From positions 1 through 64,000 of the forward strand of contig CAMXCT020006573.1 of NCBI GenBank assembly GCA_947184155.2: DNA of 64,000 nt. Reading direction: 5' to 3'. The position numbers were made by a program, and so were the translations under genes. Below, in pieces: positions 22,601 through 29,574 of the stretch (the first letter of the stretch is position 1; every line of letters begins with the position of its first letter). The stretch is from Cladocopium goreaui. Its lineage: Eukaryota > Sar > Dinophyceae > Suessiales > Symbiodiniaceae. The notes under the pieces are model-generated. The model made no database searches. It had not been told where the DNA came from and saw only the letters and a program-made list of their open reading frames with translations.

Positions 22601-25600
22601 AGTGGCCAAGTGACATGCACCACATGTGGTTTTGAGCCACTCCCAGTGGACGAAAGTGGCGATACAAAAGAGGCCAACAAACCCAACAGGAGGACCCGCA
22701 TCCTTGAACGGCGAATGCAAAGTCTCGCCGGGTTCGGAATGTTTGGGAAGATGAGCGGAAGCTTGCTGACAGCCTTGACGGAAGAGCAAGCCAACCTGCT
22801 ACGCCGAGAACTGGGCCCCAGGGGAATCACATCCGTGGAATCAGCAGTCCTCAAAGACTGCCGCGACAGGCATCGACGTGCAAAAGCGCTGGGCTACGAG
22901 GACGTGGAAGATAGATACACCAGCGACGTCACTTTTTGCGACCGCATCCACGGTGAGGGGAAGGACCTGCAGGACTGCATATTTGACGATATGTTCGCAT
23001 ATGGCAACCTCCCCGATCCCCCAAGGACCAAAGCTCAGATCTCGGCTGGCGTCGCCGCCAATGCCCAAAATGAGAACTGCTTATCTAAGTTGATTTTCAT
23101 GTCTCAGCCTCGTGGCGTTGATGGCTTCCCAGTTGAGTTCCGCAAAACATGGAAGAAGGTCTGGGGTTTCATGTTTGGCCGCCACATTTTTACAGAGGAT
23201 GAATATGTCAGCTACATCGGCCGTCGTGGCGCATTCCGTGGCCTGTTGACCTGGAAGGGTACTGTCCAAGTCCCTCTTGATGGCACTCGTGATTTCCTCG
23301 AAAAGGTGTATGAGGAAAACCTTCCCTTGGTTCGGAGCAATCTTGAACGCAAAGAGAAGCAGAGCGCCGCTGCAAAGGCTGGAGGTCCTGGAGGTCATAA
23401 GGCCGACCCCACGGTCGCGCCCACCATTGAGCGAAAGCGCAAAGCCGAAGCTGATGCATCCGCAACCGCAACAGATGTCACAGCCGCCTCAAGCTCTGCT
23501 CGCGCAGATGCCTCGCACGCTGATGCCCCAGCCGCACCATTTCTGGTACCCGAACCACCAACATCCAAAGCAGGAGCACGACCATTCTTGGAGCCTGAGA
23601 CACCGCCCACTGCAAAAGCAGCAACCGCAGGAGTCACTTCGAAGGCTGCAAGCTCCGGTCGCCCGGATGCCTCTTGGAGTTGGAATCGTGATCACTATGG
23701 TGCACGCCGAGAATGGAGTTTCTGGCGTGGGGCTTGGTATTACCGTGACGAGGCCGGCGGCCGTTGGATCTTTTGGAACCGTTAGGGAGACGATGATTTT
23801 CTTTTGTAGCATAGCGCAAGATGTGGCATGGTAATGTGCCTTCCTTGCAACGCTGCGCTGGGTTTTACGGGCTTGAGCTTTTTAGAGGGACCTTTGAAAG
23901 ACTGCACAAAATGTCTAAAACCAACTAAAGAAATTCGGCTACCCGCGAGGGTATGCTTTTCTGGGTTATTCGTTCTCCGCAGTCGTCCCTGCTCGCCCGA
24001 GGGGGGTGTAAAAACTCCTGCAGTAAAACCATGTATTGTATATATCATCGATCTGCCCGATAGCGTTGGTTCAAAAGAGCTGAGTGCTTAACGGTGTTAG
24101 CTTAGTATTTCACCCCATTGTCGGTTGACCTGGTAAAATACAATATATAAAATTAATATAATAATAATAACAATAATAATAGTAATGATAATAATAAGAA
24201 TAAGAATAAGAACAGGAATAATAATAAGAAAAAGAATAGTAATGATAAGAATAATAAACATAAGAAGACTAATAATAATAACATTAACAATAACAATAAT
24301 AATAATAACAATAATAATAATATTTAAAATAATAATATAATATAGTAAAAACAATATATATATATATATATATCTATTTATATACATATTGTGTTTATGA
24401 TGACTATATCAGCAAGAATTTTTTCCTTCCTGGAAAAGGAGCGAGGACGGGCCTACAGTTGGTCTGGCTTTTCTATGGCCATGGGCTGCATGAGCACTGC
24501 CATGATCACCACCACCATCTCGCAGAGGAGGACTGGGGGATTCGGATCTTTGAGATAAGCTGATGAAAAAATTCGCACCGCTCCAGGAAAGCTGATATTG
24601 TTTGCCACTACATGGGTAGGGTCAAAATTAGGTACCCCAATAATTGGATGGTGAATACTAAACTAGACTAACATCTGTGGTCCCACATCGGTCTTCCATT
24701 TTGACCCACATCCACATGAGTACGGCTGTACTTTTCGATGTTTTAAGCTTCCTGTTCGTGCGCAAATGATTTTCCAACACTGGTGAAAAGTGGATCAAGT
24801 GGTAGGTCTCATCGGGTATTTTTAGACTTTAAGTCACACTTCTGGGATGAAACTTCCTACATGAAGCGTCAAAATGTTTTAGATCATGGTTTGTGAATCC
24901 TGCTGCTTTGGAGAACCATGATGTTTGAGTAAACCTGTTTCCTTTCTCGAGAATCTCGCAAGGGTTTATAGGAATGGCGCTCTGTATTTATTCCATCAAC
25001 ATTCTTCCCAGCAAAAAAACTGAAAATTCTTCCCGCTGTCTGATATTCTATCTGGCATCTATTCTGACATTCTTTCTGAAAAATAATCTGGCATTCTATC
25101 TGGCATTCTATCTGACATTCAAGTCTGGCATTCTATTCTTTCTTGCGCGCCGCTGAGGTTTGTGAGTGCCCACTGACATCTGGCGCTCGCAGTTGAGGTC
25201 CAGCAGTGCGGCAGTGCCCACTGAGATCTGGAGCTCGCGGTTGAAGTCTGGCCATGCCACTGTGATCTGGTGCTTGCAGTTGAGGAGCTGAGGGAAAAGA
25301 GTAGGAGAAGAAGGAGAAGAAAAAGGAGGAGAAGGGCGGGATGCACCTCTGATAAAATCTAGAGACCCTCACGGGCTGGAATCTCCAATCGCATGAAACT
25401 TCATAGTGATACCCCCCCTCTCCCACCGGCTGCTCACGACACCAATATCACAGTGTTCATGGAATTCTCCTCGGGGACACCGTCGGCATGCCGCCACTGG
25501 CAGCACATTCGGCAGCATCCACATCCTCAGCATCATTGTGTTTTCATGCAAAGCTCCCTGCCAAGCTAGCTTTCGTCCTATCCCCTAGGCCTCAAGTTTT

Positions 25601-28600
25601 TTTCTCACACCCTGAACATGGTCAAGCCCCAAATCGGAAATGGTTTTGGACAGTCGAACTATTTTGACCGAAAGAAAGTGGGAAGCACTTCCCCTATGAT
25701 CGTGGTCACGGTAATTGATGAAATGGCTCACCTCACAAGATATAATAAACATATTGACTATCTTTGGTTTTAAGCTGGCCGTTTGACATTTATGTTCTGA
25801 GAACTACAGTATTTAGGTCGAATGGTAGATAGACTTTTGAAACCAAATGTCTCAATTTGTCTCAATCAATTGGATTCAAACAAATTAGAAAACGTAAGAA
25901 ACTAGACCCTGCCAGTTTTCATTATTCATATTAGCATATATTAACGTACAGCATATTGAATTTTCATACGTTACATTGGAAATTGCAATTTGTTTTGGTT
26001 ACACTTGGAAATTTGACTTTCTACACGTGGCAAAACTTGAGATTGCTGGAAGCAAACATTACTTTTGAATTTGTGCGACGGGATGGGTGCTGAAGTGGTA
26101 GAGTTTGTGGGGTGGGAGTGAATGCCCGGCCGTAAATTTGGACACCCACTTGCTATTTGAAAAACATCCGCTTCATGAAATAGATAAGCCGCTTAAGCCT
26201 CAATATATCTCGAATATCCCTGATGTGCTGTCCTTTTTTTGTCATTGATCAATTATAAACTCAAAACTCCATATGTTTTCCACTGATCATCTTTGAGTGC
26301 GAGAAAGTTGTGGCAGGGTGATTTCAAGCCATCTGAATCTTGGGACTTATGAATATGACAGATCCAACTGATCCAACGTCAGGATTTTTGGCCTGTATGG
26401 TTGGCGAGTAGCGTTCGGCATAGCGGCTGGACTGAATGGTCCAGATTCTGAGCGTGACATCTTGGGAGAATCTTTAGAGTTTTCGGGAAAACTTCACCAC
26501 AAGTATCAATTTCTCAATTTCAAACACACAGCCTGGCTGAGCCGCTTGCGGCCGAGGTGGGAATTCTTAGCATTTTCTTGGGCTATGCCGTGAAGAAGTT
26601 GGTCAGGCTACCAACCGATTCGCACATTGCCGATGAGACGATGTGGAGCCCTTAGAGACCAAATCAGCAGTCGCAAAAATGTTCGCGGGTGGCCAAGTTG
26701 TGAAAATCGGAAACTCACCTCCAATGCCCTAATCATCCCTAATCAATTTGATGGACTAAGCTTTTTAATGCCCTAATCAGATGGTAAATTCTCCGTGGTT
26801 TCGTAGCTTTTCCAACCAATCTATTGGACACTGATGACTTCAGGTATGGCTCCATCAGCTTCTCCAAAGAGTTGCGCACGGTGATGTCTTTCTTCGAGGC
26901 CTGGACGACTTGACTTTGGACTGAAACCATAGAGCCACAACCAATGAGTTTAAGGGATTTACTATGGGATTTACCAAATGGTTGCAGAAAACAAACATGC
27001 AAGTGTCAAGCAAGTGTCAAGGCTTTTCTATTTTTCAGTCTTTGGTTTCACATGCTGTTTTTTTTGATGGTTTCACACTGTTTCAACATGTTGTATTCAC
27101 GTCTTTTTTCTGCCTTCATCCCCAGGGATTTCCGACCTTTCCGAGGTGTGGACGTTCTCGGTAATCGTCCTGCAGGGTTGCTTCGCGTGCATCCCATGGA
27201 CGGCCATGAGCTTCGCCACGATGTCGCTGGATGGCAAGGGGAGGGAGATTGCGGAAAGTGACATGGCAGGGATCCAAGTGACATGGCAGGGATCCTGGAT
27301 CGAAGTATTTTGAGAGTGGATGGTGAACCACATGGACTTCCAAGTCTCGGATTTGAATGAGCTGCTGTTGACACCAAGGTTCTTGCAATACTCAGGAGTA
27401 CCTGACTTGACGGCAGGACAGCTGGCGGTCAATGATGTGTGTTGTCCGCCAAGCTAGCTGAAGGCGAAAAAACCTGGAAGTTTTCCAAGTTTCACTGACT
27501 TTCACAGGGACATTCGGCACAAACCCGTTGCAGATTGTTGCAGGATGCATTTCTGGACTGATGCTCTTGTGCGGCTCCTTTGGGGCTTTGCTTGGCGGCT
27601 ACATTGGTGATGGACTCACAAAGCACCCGTGGCGTTTTTGAGTTGGTCCAAGACTGGGGGATACCAACAGATCCAACAGTGGGATATTAAAGGGATAGTG
27701 ATGGGATATAACTTAGCTGAACAGGAGGACTTGGGTATGCCCAAAAATCGGGGATACCCCCCCAACTTATCGCAAAAATCATGGAGGAACATGAGGAAAA
27801 GATGAAAACCCATCAGATTCTGAGGGTACATGATTTTCAGACCAGATGACCTCTCCAGCTTATTGCCAGGTGTTGAAATTGGCCAACTCTTTGTTTTGCA
27901 ATGCAAATAGCGATCCCAGGGTTCTCAGCTGTGTCTGACACGCAGGTTGAGTCGTTTTCAAGGCCGGCCCTTCACAGCTCAGTTGTCAGTTTGCATTTCG
28001 ATCCCTGTGGCCCTGTTGTATTACCACTTCGTTCCTCACAGCCCGGAAGCTTGGCGTCGATCCAGAAAGATCAGATCGAAATTCACGGAGCTGAAGCATC
28101 TGAAGCTGCGGAATGTGAAGAATTGTAATATCATCATGAGTCTTTTTGGGCTTGCAGGATATACACAACTTCTTGTAGGGCTTGTCATCCCAAAAGCCAT
28201 CAGAAATTTGTGGCGATTTCATGTCATTTCTCTTAGGACCCTTTCCCAATTTTCCCAGCAGATCCAGGTGTGCTTCTGTACTCAGGAGGGCATTCCATAT
28301 TGGACCGGACTTGTGGTGGTCTTTGGCCTTTGTGCCACCTGGTGTGATTACGGCGTCAATCGGCCCATGCTCTCTGAAGTCGTCGCGCCCCAACATCGAG
28401 CGAGGCAGGGGAACCGCTTAGGGGAGCAAGTTTCTAGTTTCTAGGCTCTTGCAGGGGAATAGTATGAATATGATGTCAATTGAAAAAACAAAACAAGAAT
28501 ATGATATTTGGGGTACTGTAATTATGTTTGAAAATGGTATATATCAACAAGCTGAGAATCGAGGGAAAACCTCTGACCAGTGAAATTAGGAATAAACCTC

Positions 28601-29574
28601 TGATTGCTAGCACATTTTAAGACAAACCCATCTCGGTGGACTGCTTCGGCCCCAGGATCCTAGGAGTTCTGTGTGCAGCGGCAGGGACGGCTGCTGCCTT
28701 TGGTGGGCCTTTGGTGGCTCTTGTTTCTGAGGCTGGGAGCCGGAGGTTTATGGGGTGGCCATGTCCCTGTCCCTATCCATTCTACGTTTTTGTGCTGGGA
28801 AGATACATCAAGTCCCCACACTGTCCACACTTTCATCAATGAGATCTTAGCCTCAGTGATTCCTGGAGGGAAAATGAAGAAGTGCTACATTGGACTCAAG
28901 CAATGGTATTGCAGAAAGGGCGTCTCCAAGATGCCCTTGCAAATCTGCAAGGCATTCTTTGGCTACAAGACGCAGCGCATACCCATAAATCAGGTTCCGG
29001 AGGAGTCTGCAGGGACGGTTGCTTCTGTTGCCAATGCTGCCAGTGGGTGAGCTCTATAAATCTCACCTGAAAAAAGTACACAAGTCAGTCATGTCAGCTG
29101 CAGAGGGATTCATTGGAACTGTGGGAGGACATCAGAAAGATTAACGCTGATGCTTTGGGCAATGGTCTGACTTTAGTGCCCCTTGGCTCTCCAGGCGCCT
29201 GCATGGGGTCGAGGTGAGGAATTTTTCTGTCAAGAGGATTTGAAAAGGCTGAGTTTCCGCACCAGGCAGATTTTCTGACCACACTTGTGGGACCCCACTG
29301 CGGCCGAGGTGTTGCATACCATGGACGATTTGTTTGATCTTCTACACGGCTTTGCATTGGACCTATGAAGCAGATCATGTTGCCCTCCAAAAGAAACAGG
29401 AAATGCATCGACCTCCCTCAACTGACGAGGATGAAGACTTTGAAGGCCTGCGGCCTCCATTTACTTGGACTGGTGGCAGTCCTTGTTAAATACCTTCAGA
29501 AAACAGATTTCACTCAGGTCAAACCGGCCGCCCTGGAGGAATGCAACCAGGGGTCTTTGTTGTCTCAAAGCTAA
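10688..29574 (+). CDS. MFS transporter (spinster-like) gene with retrotransposon in an intron
   Basis: Exons recognised: 10688-10804, 11027-11164, about 11297-11409, 11592-11686, 24439-about 24530, 26532-26601, 26844-26898, 27126-27222, 27379-27427, 27508-about 27610, 27946-about 28066, 28285-28404, 28656-28731, about 28995-29055, 29097-29175, about 29310-29445, and a likely last exon 29520-29574. Segments read like a 12-helix major-facilitator protein: LILWEGADMQLLPASFRAL, FWGVLLDNGILS, LRLFNGIALATLSPTTQ then IADLTPP, RGRAYSWSGFSMAMGC, VLQGCFACIPWTAMSFATM, GALLGGYIGD, DYGVNRPMLSE, AAFGGPLVALVSE, and IPWTICLIFYTALHWTYE, followed by an acidic cytoplasmic tail. MFS proteins are membrane carriers; the substrate is unknown. 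Exons 28285-28404 and 28656-28731 end at GC donors with matching phase. The acceptor before 11027 is unclear, because a TGA precedes the ATG in frame. The 12.3-kb element lies between the two halves. Confidence 0.72.
11871..11875 (+). repeat. Target-site duplication (left), ATATA
   Basis: ATATA immediately before the 5' LTR matches ATATA at 24143-24147 immediately after the 3' LTR. Five bases is the usual copia duplication, but the site lies in a TA-repeat, so the match alone is weak evidence. Confidence 0.65.
11876..12011 (+). repeat. 5' LTR (136 bp)
   Basis: Starts TGTAAAAACTCCTGCAG and ends TGGTAAAATACA. It is identical over all 136 bases to 24007-24142 by direct reading. It is very short for a 12-kb element. 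A TATATAT stretch at about 11909 could act in promotion, but no promoter is defined. Confidence 0.95.
12012..12027 (+). promoter_or_regulatory. Candidate primer-binding site
   Basis: GGTTATCAGCCGTAGT directly follows the 5' LTR. It does not start TGG, so it would not pair with a tRNA 3' CCA end. Its first six bases match the primer site of Drosophila copia as I recall it (GGTTAT...), which pairs with an internal anticodon-arm fragment of initiator tRNA. The complement contains CTGATAA, which has the form of a 7-base anticodon loop. The priming tRNA is inferred, not identified. Confidence 0.5.
12042..17765 (+). CDS. Gag-protease-integrase-RT polyprotein, first frame (1907 aa)
   Basis: The ATG lies 30 bases after the 5' LTR. 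Residues about 50-240 are a long charged coiled-coil. About 385-610 is the Gag core in dinoflagellate copia style (PESYRTWKNHVRDEV onward). Two zinc fingers of the form C-x7-C-x5-C-x3-H start at C644 and C703, in place of the usual single CCHC knuckle. A CxxC pair set lies at about 848-863. The aspartic protease has LVDSGSESDLVS with D900. Integrase shows H1082, H1086, C1093, C1096, an acidic residue at D1122 or D1127, D1189 in YTDNSPEL, and E1220 in FAEREVRQ. The D1189-E1220 spacing is about 30, slightly short of the usual 35. RT follows from about 1580, with the palm motif YVDD at 1803-1806. The frame stops at 17765, before the RT thumb, so RT is completed in the following frames. Confidence 0.92.
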   Translation: MGTPIDHPLAVPGSGPSAVAVPNMAGGNPEPMDDETMFQPVVAYFTFIQNNLSQITSGNTLQVMREAEQRHLQIMHGVVDSIRNEWSSRLVMQEQEYEQRLQEVEGNAISALNEERKRGDEMEVRLNQAQASHDKRIEDVKAEANTKHDQKIAEERKRITSEFEASYAQTVEHAKNAIAATKKQYEDQAAIDQARFISLRTEFENYKKEMADKINEAAAQNLSLQDQIDDLQEQLKHVAKAQHASVPKASVQNAEPAATTSVPHFNIATPKASDAQAARGSDEPILEFKTPAVLAQEAKAKLDELLKGGSPKQKPAVGNDQPQLPTQSGFFTPTEAIKTPPNESPKSATKQQQVMGPSDLIELVKALTQREEKDKPKTKEAELIKLNNMPAPESYRTWKNHVRDEVKSCSDRPDEAWLWLNEVYDQECTREQLEKKLQDPGKFLTLDTKLSAALTRSAGGDLATRILNFKEQQSRKGIQVRGRYVLLMFEDYFKTSEEAGSLYRVEDLLGVVKVGDTVQDLRRFINKWDATLAGMAVTPDDAVLRDILLRQIRPSQLLKYDIEVFDRAHEKSHEKSYSFLHQSMKNLIDRERLRENRNRIAEKNKAGIKDTKAAPAKGDGRGGRKGSPSRGRSQERGGKGDKICYKFQKGTCDKGKKCPFKHVKDDKSRTQSPRRTKTRSPSRGNKDDKGKKMSKEEMAKTPCIYHAQGKCRRGDKCFYKHDDKAAAATKDTKRANSPAPKKKGKDSTAAPCLIHKFACIVRKQPKATSCSDEASVSMKRLRFRKAPHVIEVKAVGRQVPVKHRPREFTKVYKTAEDVPVSSKVEQHEAQVRARQLQETVKLHDSDVAPSCGFCCWDEDTRDITCKECRFISGPKALRDIGRFPSIATAAPKAGVSWLVDSGSESDLVSKGMLRDVSAKNCRAAEHPISLVTANGSTEANEVADVKLSALPDPVHPYVLDHTPAVLSVGTRCVDQGYSFVWPANGKPILVRPDDKVVQLKIEGHVPILDDSCKVYPKDQFQKDKHLKKLFAMPTSRSSSKAKRDEAQDEEQLDELVEDDAQQEYIRSRKTEDLLAEAASTQHQYTHFPKNPFCRTCQRARMMAPQARKKGGQKRIETEVFGDHIIGDHVIIKKNVEEGFRGEQVALVLKDLHTQYRYVYPSQSKDSQSCVDGLNHFIGSKDDVQVVYTDNSPELIRAIKDLGYRHQTSIEYVDSSKSFAEREVRQMLEGARSNLLQSGLPLKMWPLAMQHHATAINASPQLDGSDSPWQLRFGEEFPAMHIPFGAKVLFWNNPKRLDNTSGKLSPTANEGIFLGYYIQPGHDWKGEYLVAKLEAADYHVNWGALTIQRTKRLELPSEGFIFPLKALIDSKAPKADRLEDQVIPQTPKAVPLESSLHPPQDEYEYEPGTPLPADSDVEPDAPEAPVFPDLKLTPKGEIIPDGHHWDGHRIVRNYKGSKRPEGIDSELWKMLGPQDRKLIIEEEAKKAAKEQEEKPASSSGSKGKKKKSSPARLEATQCPPATAKLVGNVWEIIPANSQKFSVPAMPKVAAPATIEHRPRIRELVREKIKELEFKVALELFASVARLVSKDEIASNPKAKAALDKEWDNLRNKGVWDEKRVRECRDIVAEARRNGQTVHLGRIFEACYEKGSELPESDPRRKFKGRTVFQGNNVRDENSDHALFNELGSSPASMEAAKLLDAFGSQPGFSKQQADAIQAYIQALFTGVPTWLSLPRNRWPKDWEKKYWQPMVPMLLALYGHPDSGGIWENHLNSRVVKQGWKQILPDIWHSIFHHQELNCLLVVYVDDFKMAGPTANLEKAWASVKAAVNIGDPEPYDRYFGCMHREFHNIRLPSQAHPFAFAFEAKKSAAAQHRTQDWWEHDETNMAWIRHHIQPRKRLYQPVDEGEM
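17753..18070 (+). pseudogene. Bridging segment of RT region in a shifted frame
   Basis: Between the end of the first frame and the RNase H frame lies an approximately 105-codon stretch open in a third frame. It has protein-like content (FCYGQDGPDKFKQFAM and a basic AKKEAKASKFRG end). Its open part starts right after a TGA at 17750-17752, at a run of five G (17753-17757). It ends at a TGA at 18068-18070, just after another run of five G (18051-18055). Each join needs the same shift, as if one base were missing from each G run. It probably belongs to one continuous polyprotein. Assembly error, true deletions or recoding could all explain it. Confidence 0.6.
18067..20856 (+). CDS. RT thumb, RNase H, methyltransferase-like and SGNH-like segments (second frame)
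   Basis: This frame is open from 18046; GTG at 18067 and ATG at 18088 are the first candidate starts, but it is most likely read as a continuation. Residues 1-140 match the copia RT thumb/connection (RYDMSDFL, then RMARFDLLRATQSLASRV). RNase H follows with FADADHAGEHDSKSTTG (D144 and D146 in the ADAD motif), SSTEAE (E188) and MEDNQAT (D277). From residue 392, MLIEFCCSDDS, then LYASLPCVGGSPWGN (P457-C458) and AFELSKNCKYWRWP resemble a class I methyltransferase of the C5-cytosine type, with the Pro-Cys of motif IV. Residues about 735-880 may be SGNH-hydrolase-like: SDSSC (D739), WFGNELVGE (G813) and SADYGIHP (D873, H877). The last about 45 codons are probably out of frame; continuity passes to the next frame near 20725. 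Confidence 0.8.
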   Translation: MKNKAGVMAKPVNLVRYDMSDFLGSCVENYCNLAKVSPSSLKEVPTPFTDAGIARPALSEDEKPGKLQPVASKILMKILFAARMARFDLLRATQSLASRVTKWSIECDVALHRLVSYIHCTKHHFLEGFIGDAFDECQLWLFADADHAGEHDSKSTTGSAIVLVGPNTYYPLNAFSKKQTVVAISSTEAEVVAANHSMRAEGIPMLALFEQLNLFKKLQGKPARDAAKPQEDVVFTRIDPEIDEIRNGNVDTGCSVADINSLKASFPEFYQVKFMEDNQATITVMSTGSSASMRHMNKTQNINFKWLKQQFECKQFDLLNVGTSFQVADILTKPFTRPALWLHAIHLIGIGPTKVEEAAARHTAAPNSTKVPKLATAAGNQGGSQKSFKPRMLIEFCCSDDSKLSTPRKSNEDCHCIRVTEKDDGTTNSCRQRLASQVQDFRNDFNDGTLILYASLPCVGGSPWGNVNGLTVEGQERIKEQQKQFTKLFKSFVKLVDEVYDERTLIAFELSKNCKYWRWPMVRRFLKERSMTTHHFDGCMLGVLGNNGQPMKKSWTIAGNFKELTVLDSFKCDGKHEHDQSRGKALKLAENYTFKLTDMLHECFRVAVVGQTSKRISPVVIRACPAKMADSRYATAHPASREAALEATREANKEAWLLLHNRILYALAMRNEGENQAAQDLVDGLMTEWTPASALRFYGREDPLAEYLSFCFLPKESHIEKIMLPEMPVNDVIWILVSDSSCALITGRRKTLKKFDLSEHYRQRKPKYVTEFIHEMLWGKTLQKLVKRGIELAADARERYPHARINLHLSWFGNELVGEDGIAQNPNWPYDGPNGHWPTILDDCERHLTWFINKARELDLQTAGLTTAPWSADYGIHPIFDQFFRPFGAPIQSSNQQPARACQSAVSVAKSKGVRRCNGIQRPVAFRQL
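20726..23785 (+). CDS. Tpt1/KptA-like RNA 2'-phosphotransferase domain plus zinc ribbon, retroelement C-terminus (third frame)
   Basis: The frame is open from 20612 and overlaps the previous one; the shift is needed around 20700-20760. Residues about 290-525 match the Tpt1/KptA family in order. CRGHG (R297, H299) stands where the family has LRHG. IRAIQGHS (R378, H383) is almost the family signature. VVFHRTMKSSWKSIAQNGL (H432, R433) and RAHIYMAE correspond to YHGT...SI...GL and the HVHLS block. YRSGLRAKCPIEVKI and ERIPPQFLVSI (P515-P516) correspond to the R-x-G...VL-I and VPPxFI blocks. Tpt1 removes a 2'-phosphate from RNA using NAD+. A zinc ribbon follows (C617, C620, C631, C634), then a helical region, an Ala/Pro-rich linker, and a Trp/Tyr/Arg-rich C-terminus (REWSFWRGAWYYRDEAGGRW) ending at 23785. 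Activity is not shown, and the first His is displaced by one Gly. Confidence 0.8.
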   Translation: MEPRFKALTSSLQGRANPRYPWLKAKGYADAMEFRDQWHFANSEENRTRLAAYWTATLFALDSGWRVGQIGLELSECAQETWDDLRRNMSAVLDELPRSYQETCANITKLLFGESRRHIVPTGRSFTKEDVEAQQPDTEDYIDIKTMPSGTFAEPPKDDPPKAAGDGEPAASSRATILVQTAEVMLKSRPKAAPASMDEPADDKGATSSQYQPQATARFEGQASGHVKAYWMEEHLPEYQYTMVTNADGDDVPGILFEGTAYELELISASDVETIASQTRVDKKFSDFATRVNKVCRGHGSCAKVPMDKDLWIDLEDFAKAFRKEVPPDVFITVANLFGTAMKIDKHGKSRFQFLCAKISHFPVDNGLGMPYYPVKIRAIQGHSEAALKTAGGLYANSTMVYCSDHVSPERKAAFTGVPLCAMTEVPEVVFHRTMKSSWKSIAQNGLIPGGGATVNSGRAHIYMAEHCIGTQGYRSGLRAKCPIEVKIAMRQAVEAGVIFSRTEMDGILCSERIPPQFLVSISEEGQVLWSRAESNLEPSTWTGAASASAPKAKAVTLTARDDANDDPMDDTSTGRPDAKSTDDDAATASMQVDQPPARTRRVYIAPKYCEPFMGSCPLCQVEYVSGQVTCTTCGFEPLPVDESGDTKEANKPNRRTRILERRMQSLAGFGMFGKMSGSLLTALTEEQANLLRRELGPRGITSVESAVLKDCRDRHRRAKALGYEDVEDRYTSDVTFCDRIHGEGKDLQDCIFDDMFAYGNLPDPPRTKAQISAGVAANAQNENCLSKLIFMSQPRGVDGFPVEFRKTWKKVWGFMFGRHIFTEDEYVSYIGRRGAFRGLLTWKGTVQVPLDGTRDFLEKVYEENLPLVRSNLERKEKQSAAAKAGGPGGHKADPTVAPTIERKRKAEADASATATDVTAASSSARADASHADAPAAPFLVPEPPTSKAGARPFLEPETPPTAKAATAGVTSKAASSGRPDASWSWNRDHYGARREWSFWRGAWYYRDEAGGRWIFWNR
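23786..23998 (+). other. Retrotransposon 3' untranslated region
   Basis: 213 bp between the last stop codon and the polypurine tract. No conserved coding or repeat content is seen. Confidence 0.6.
23999..24006 (+). promoter_or_regulatory. Polypurine tract
   Basis: GAGGGGGG directly abuts the 3' LTR, the expected position and composition for the plus-strand DNA primer. Confidence 0.8.
24007..24142 (+). repeat. 3' LTR (136 bp)
   Basis: Identical to 11876-12011. It is preceded directly by the purine run GAGGGGGG and followed by ATATA. Confidence 0.95.
24143..24147 (+). repeat. Target-site duplication (right), ATATA
   Basis: Partner of 11871-11875. It directly follows the CA end of the 3' LTR. 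Confidence 0.65.
24148..24370. repeat. (AATAAT)n microsatellite next to the 3' LTR
   Basis: Degenerate AAT/AAC/AAG trinucleotide repeat ending in (TA)n. Together with the TA run at 11851-11875 left of the 5' LTR, it indicates that the element inserted in a simple-repeat tract inside an intron. Confidence 0.8.
24535..26531. other. Long MFS-gene intron with repeat content
   Basis: No exon is recognised here. It contains the composite repeat 25040-25345, a short sequence at 24613-24660 similar to 10201-10260 (GGGTCAAA...GGTA), and ordinary AT-rich sequence. Confidence 0.4.
25040..25345 (+). repeat. Composite repeat: CATTCTATCTGG minisatellite plus GAGGTCCAG block
   Basis: A degenerate CATTCTATCTGG-type minisatellite (25040-25140), then GTGCCCACTGAGATCTGG-like units with GAGGTCCAGCAGTGC, then a GAGAAGGAGAAG purine tract. 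The same three parts recur in the same order at 60960-61505. Confidence 0.75.

Larger units (their letters stand above)
11876..24142 (+). mobile_element. Complete Ty1/copia-like LTR retrotransposon with extra C-terminal cargo
   Basis: A 12,267-bp element bounded by identical 136-bp LTRs (TG...CA) and flanked by ATATA on both sides. Order of parts: 5' LTR, primer-binding site, Gag with two CCCH fingers, aspartic protease, integrase, RT with YVDD, RNase H, methyltransferase-like segment, possible SGNH-like segment, Tpt1/KptA-like domain, zinc ribbon, Trp-rich tail, polypurine tract, 3' LTR. Integrase before RT defines the copia (Pseudoviridae-type) order. It is inserted in the same orientation as the host MFS gene, inside an intron, at a TA-rich spot. 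Identical LTRs indicate a recent insertion, yet the coding region is divided among frames at three places. Confidence 0.93.
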
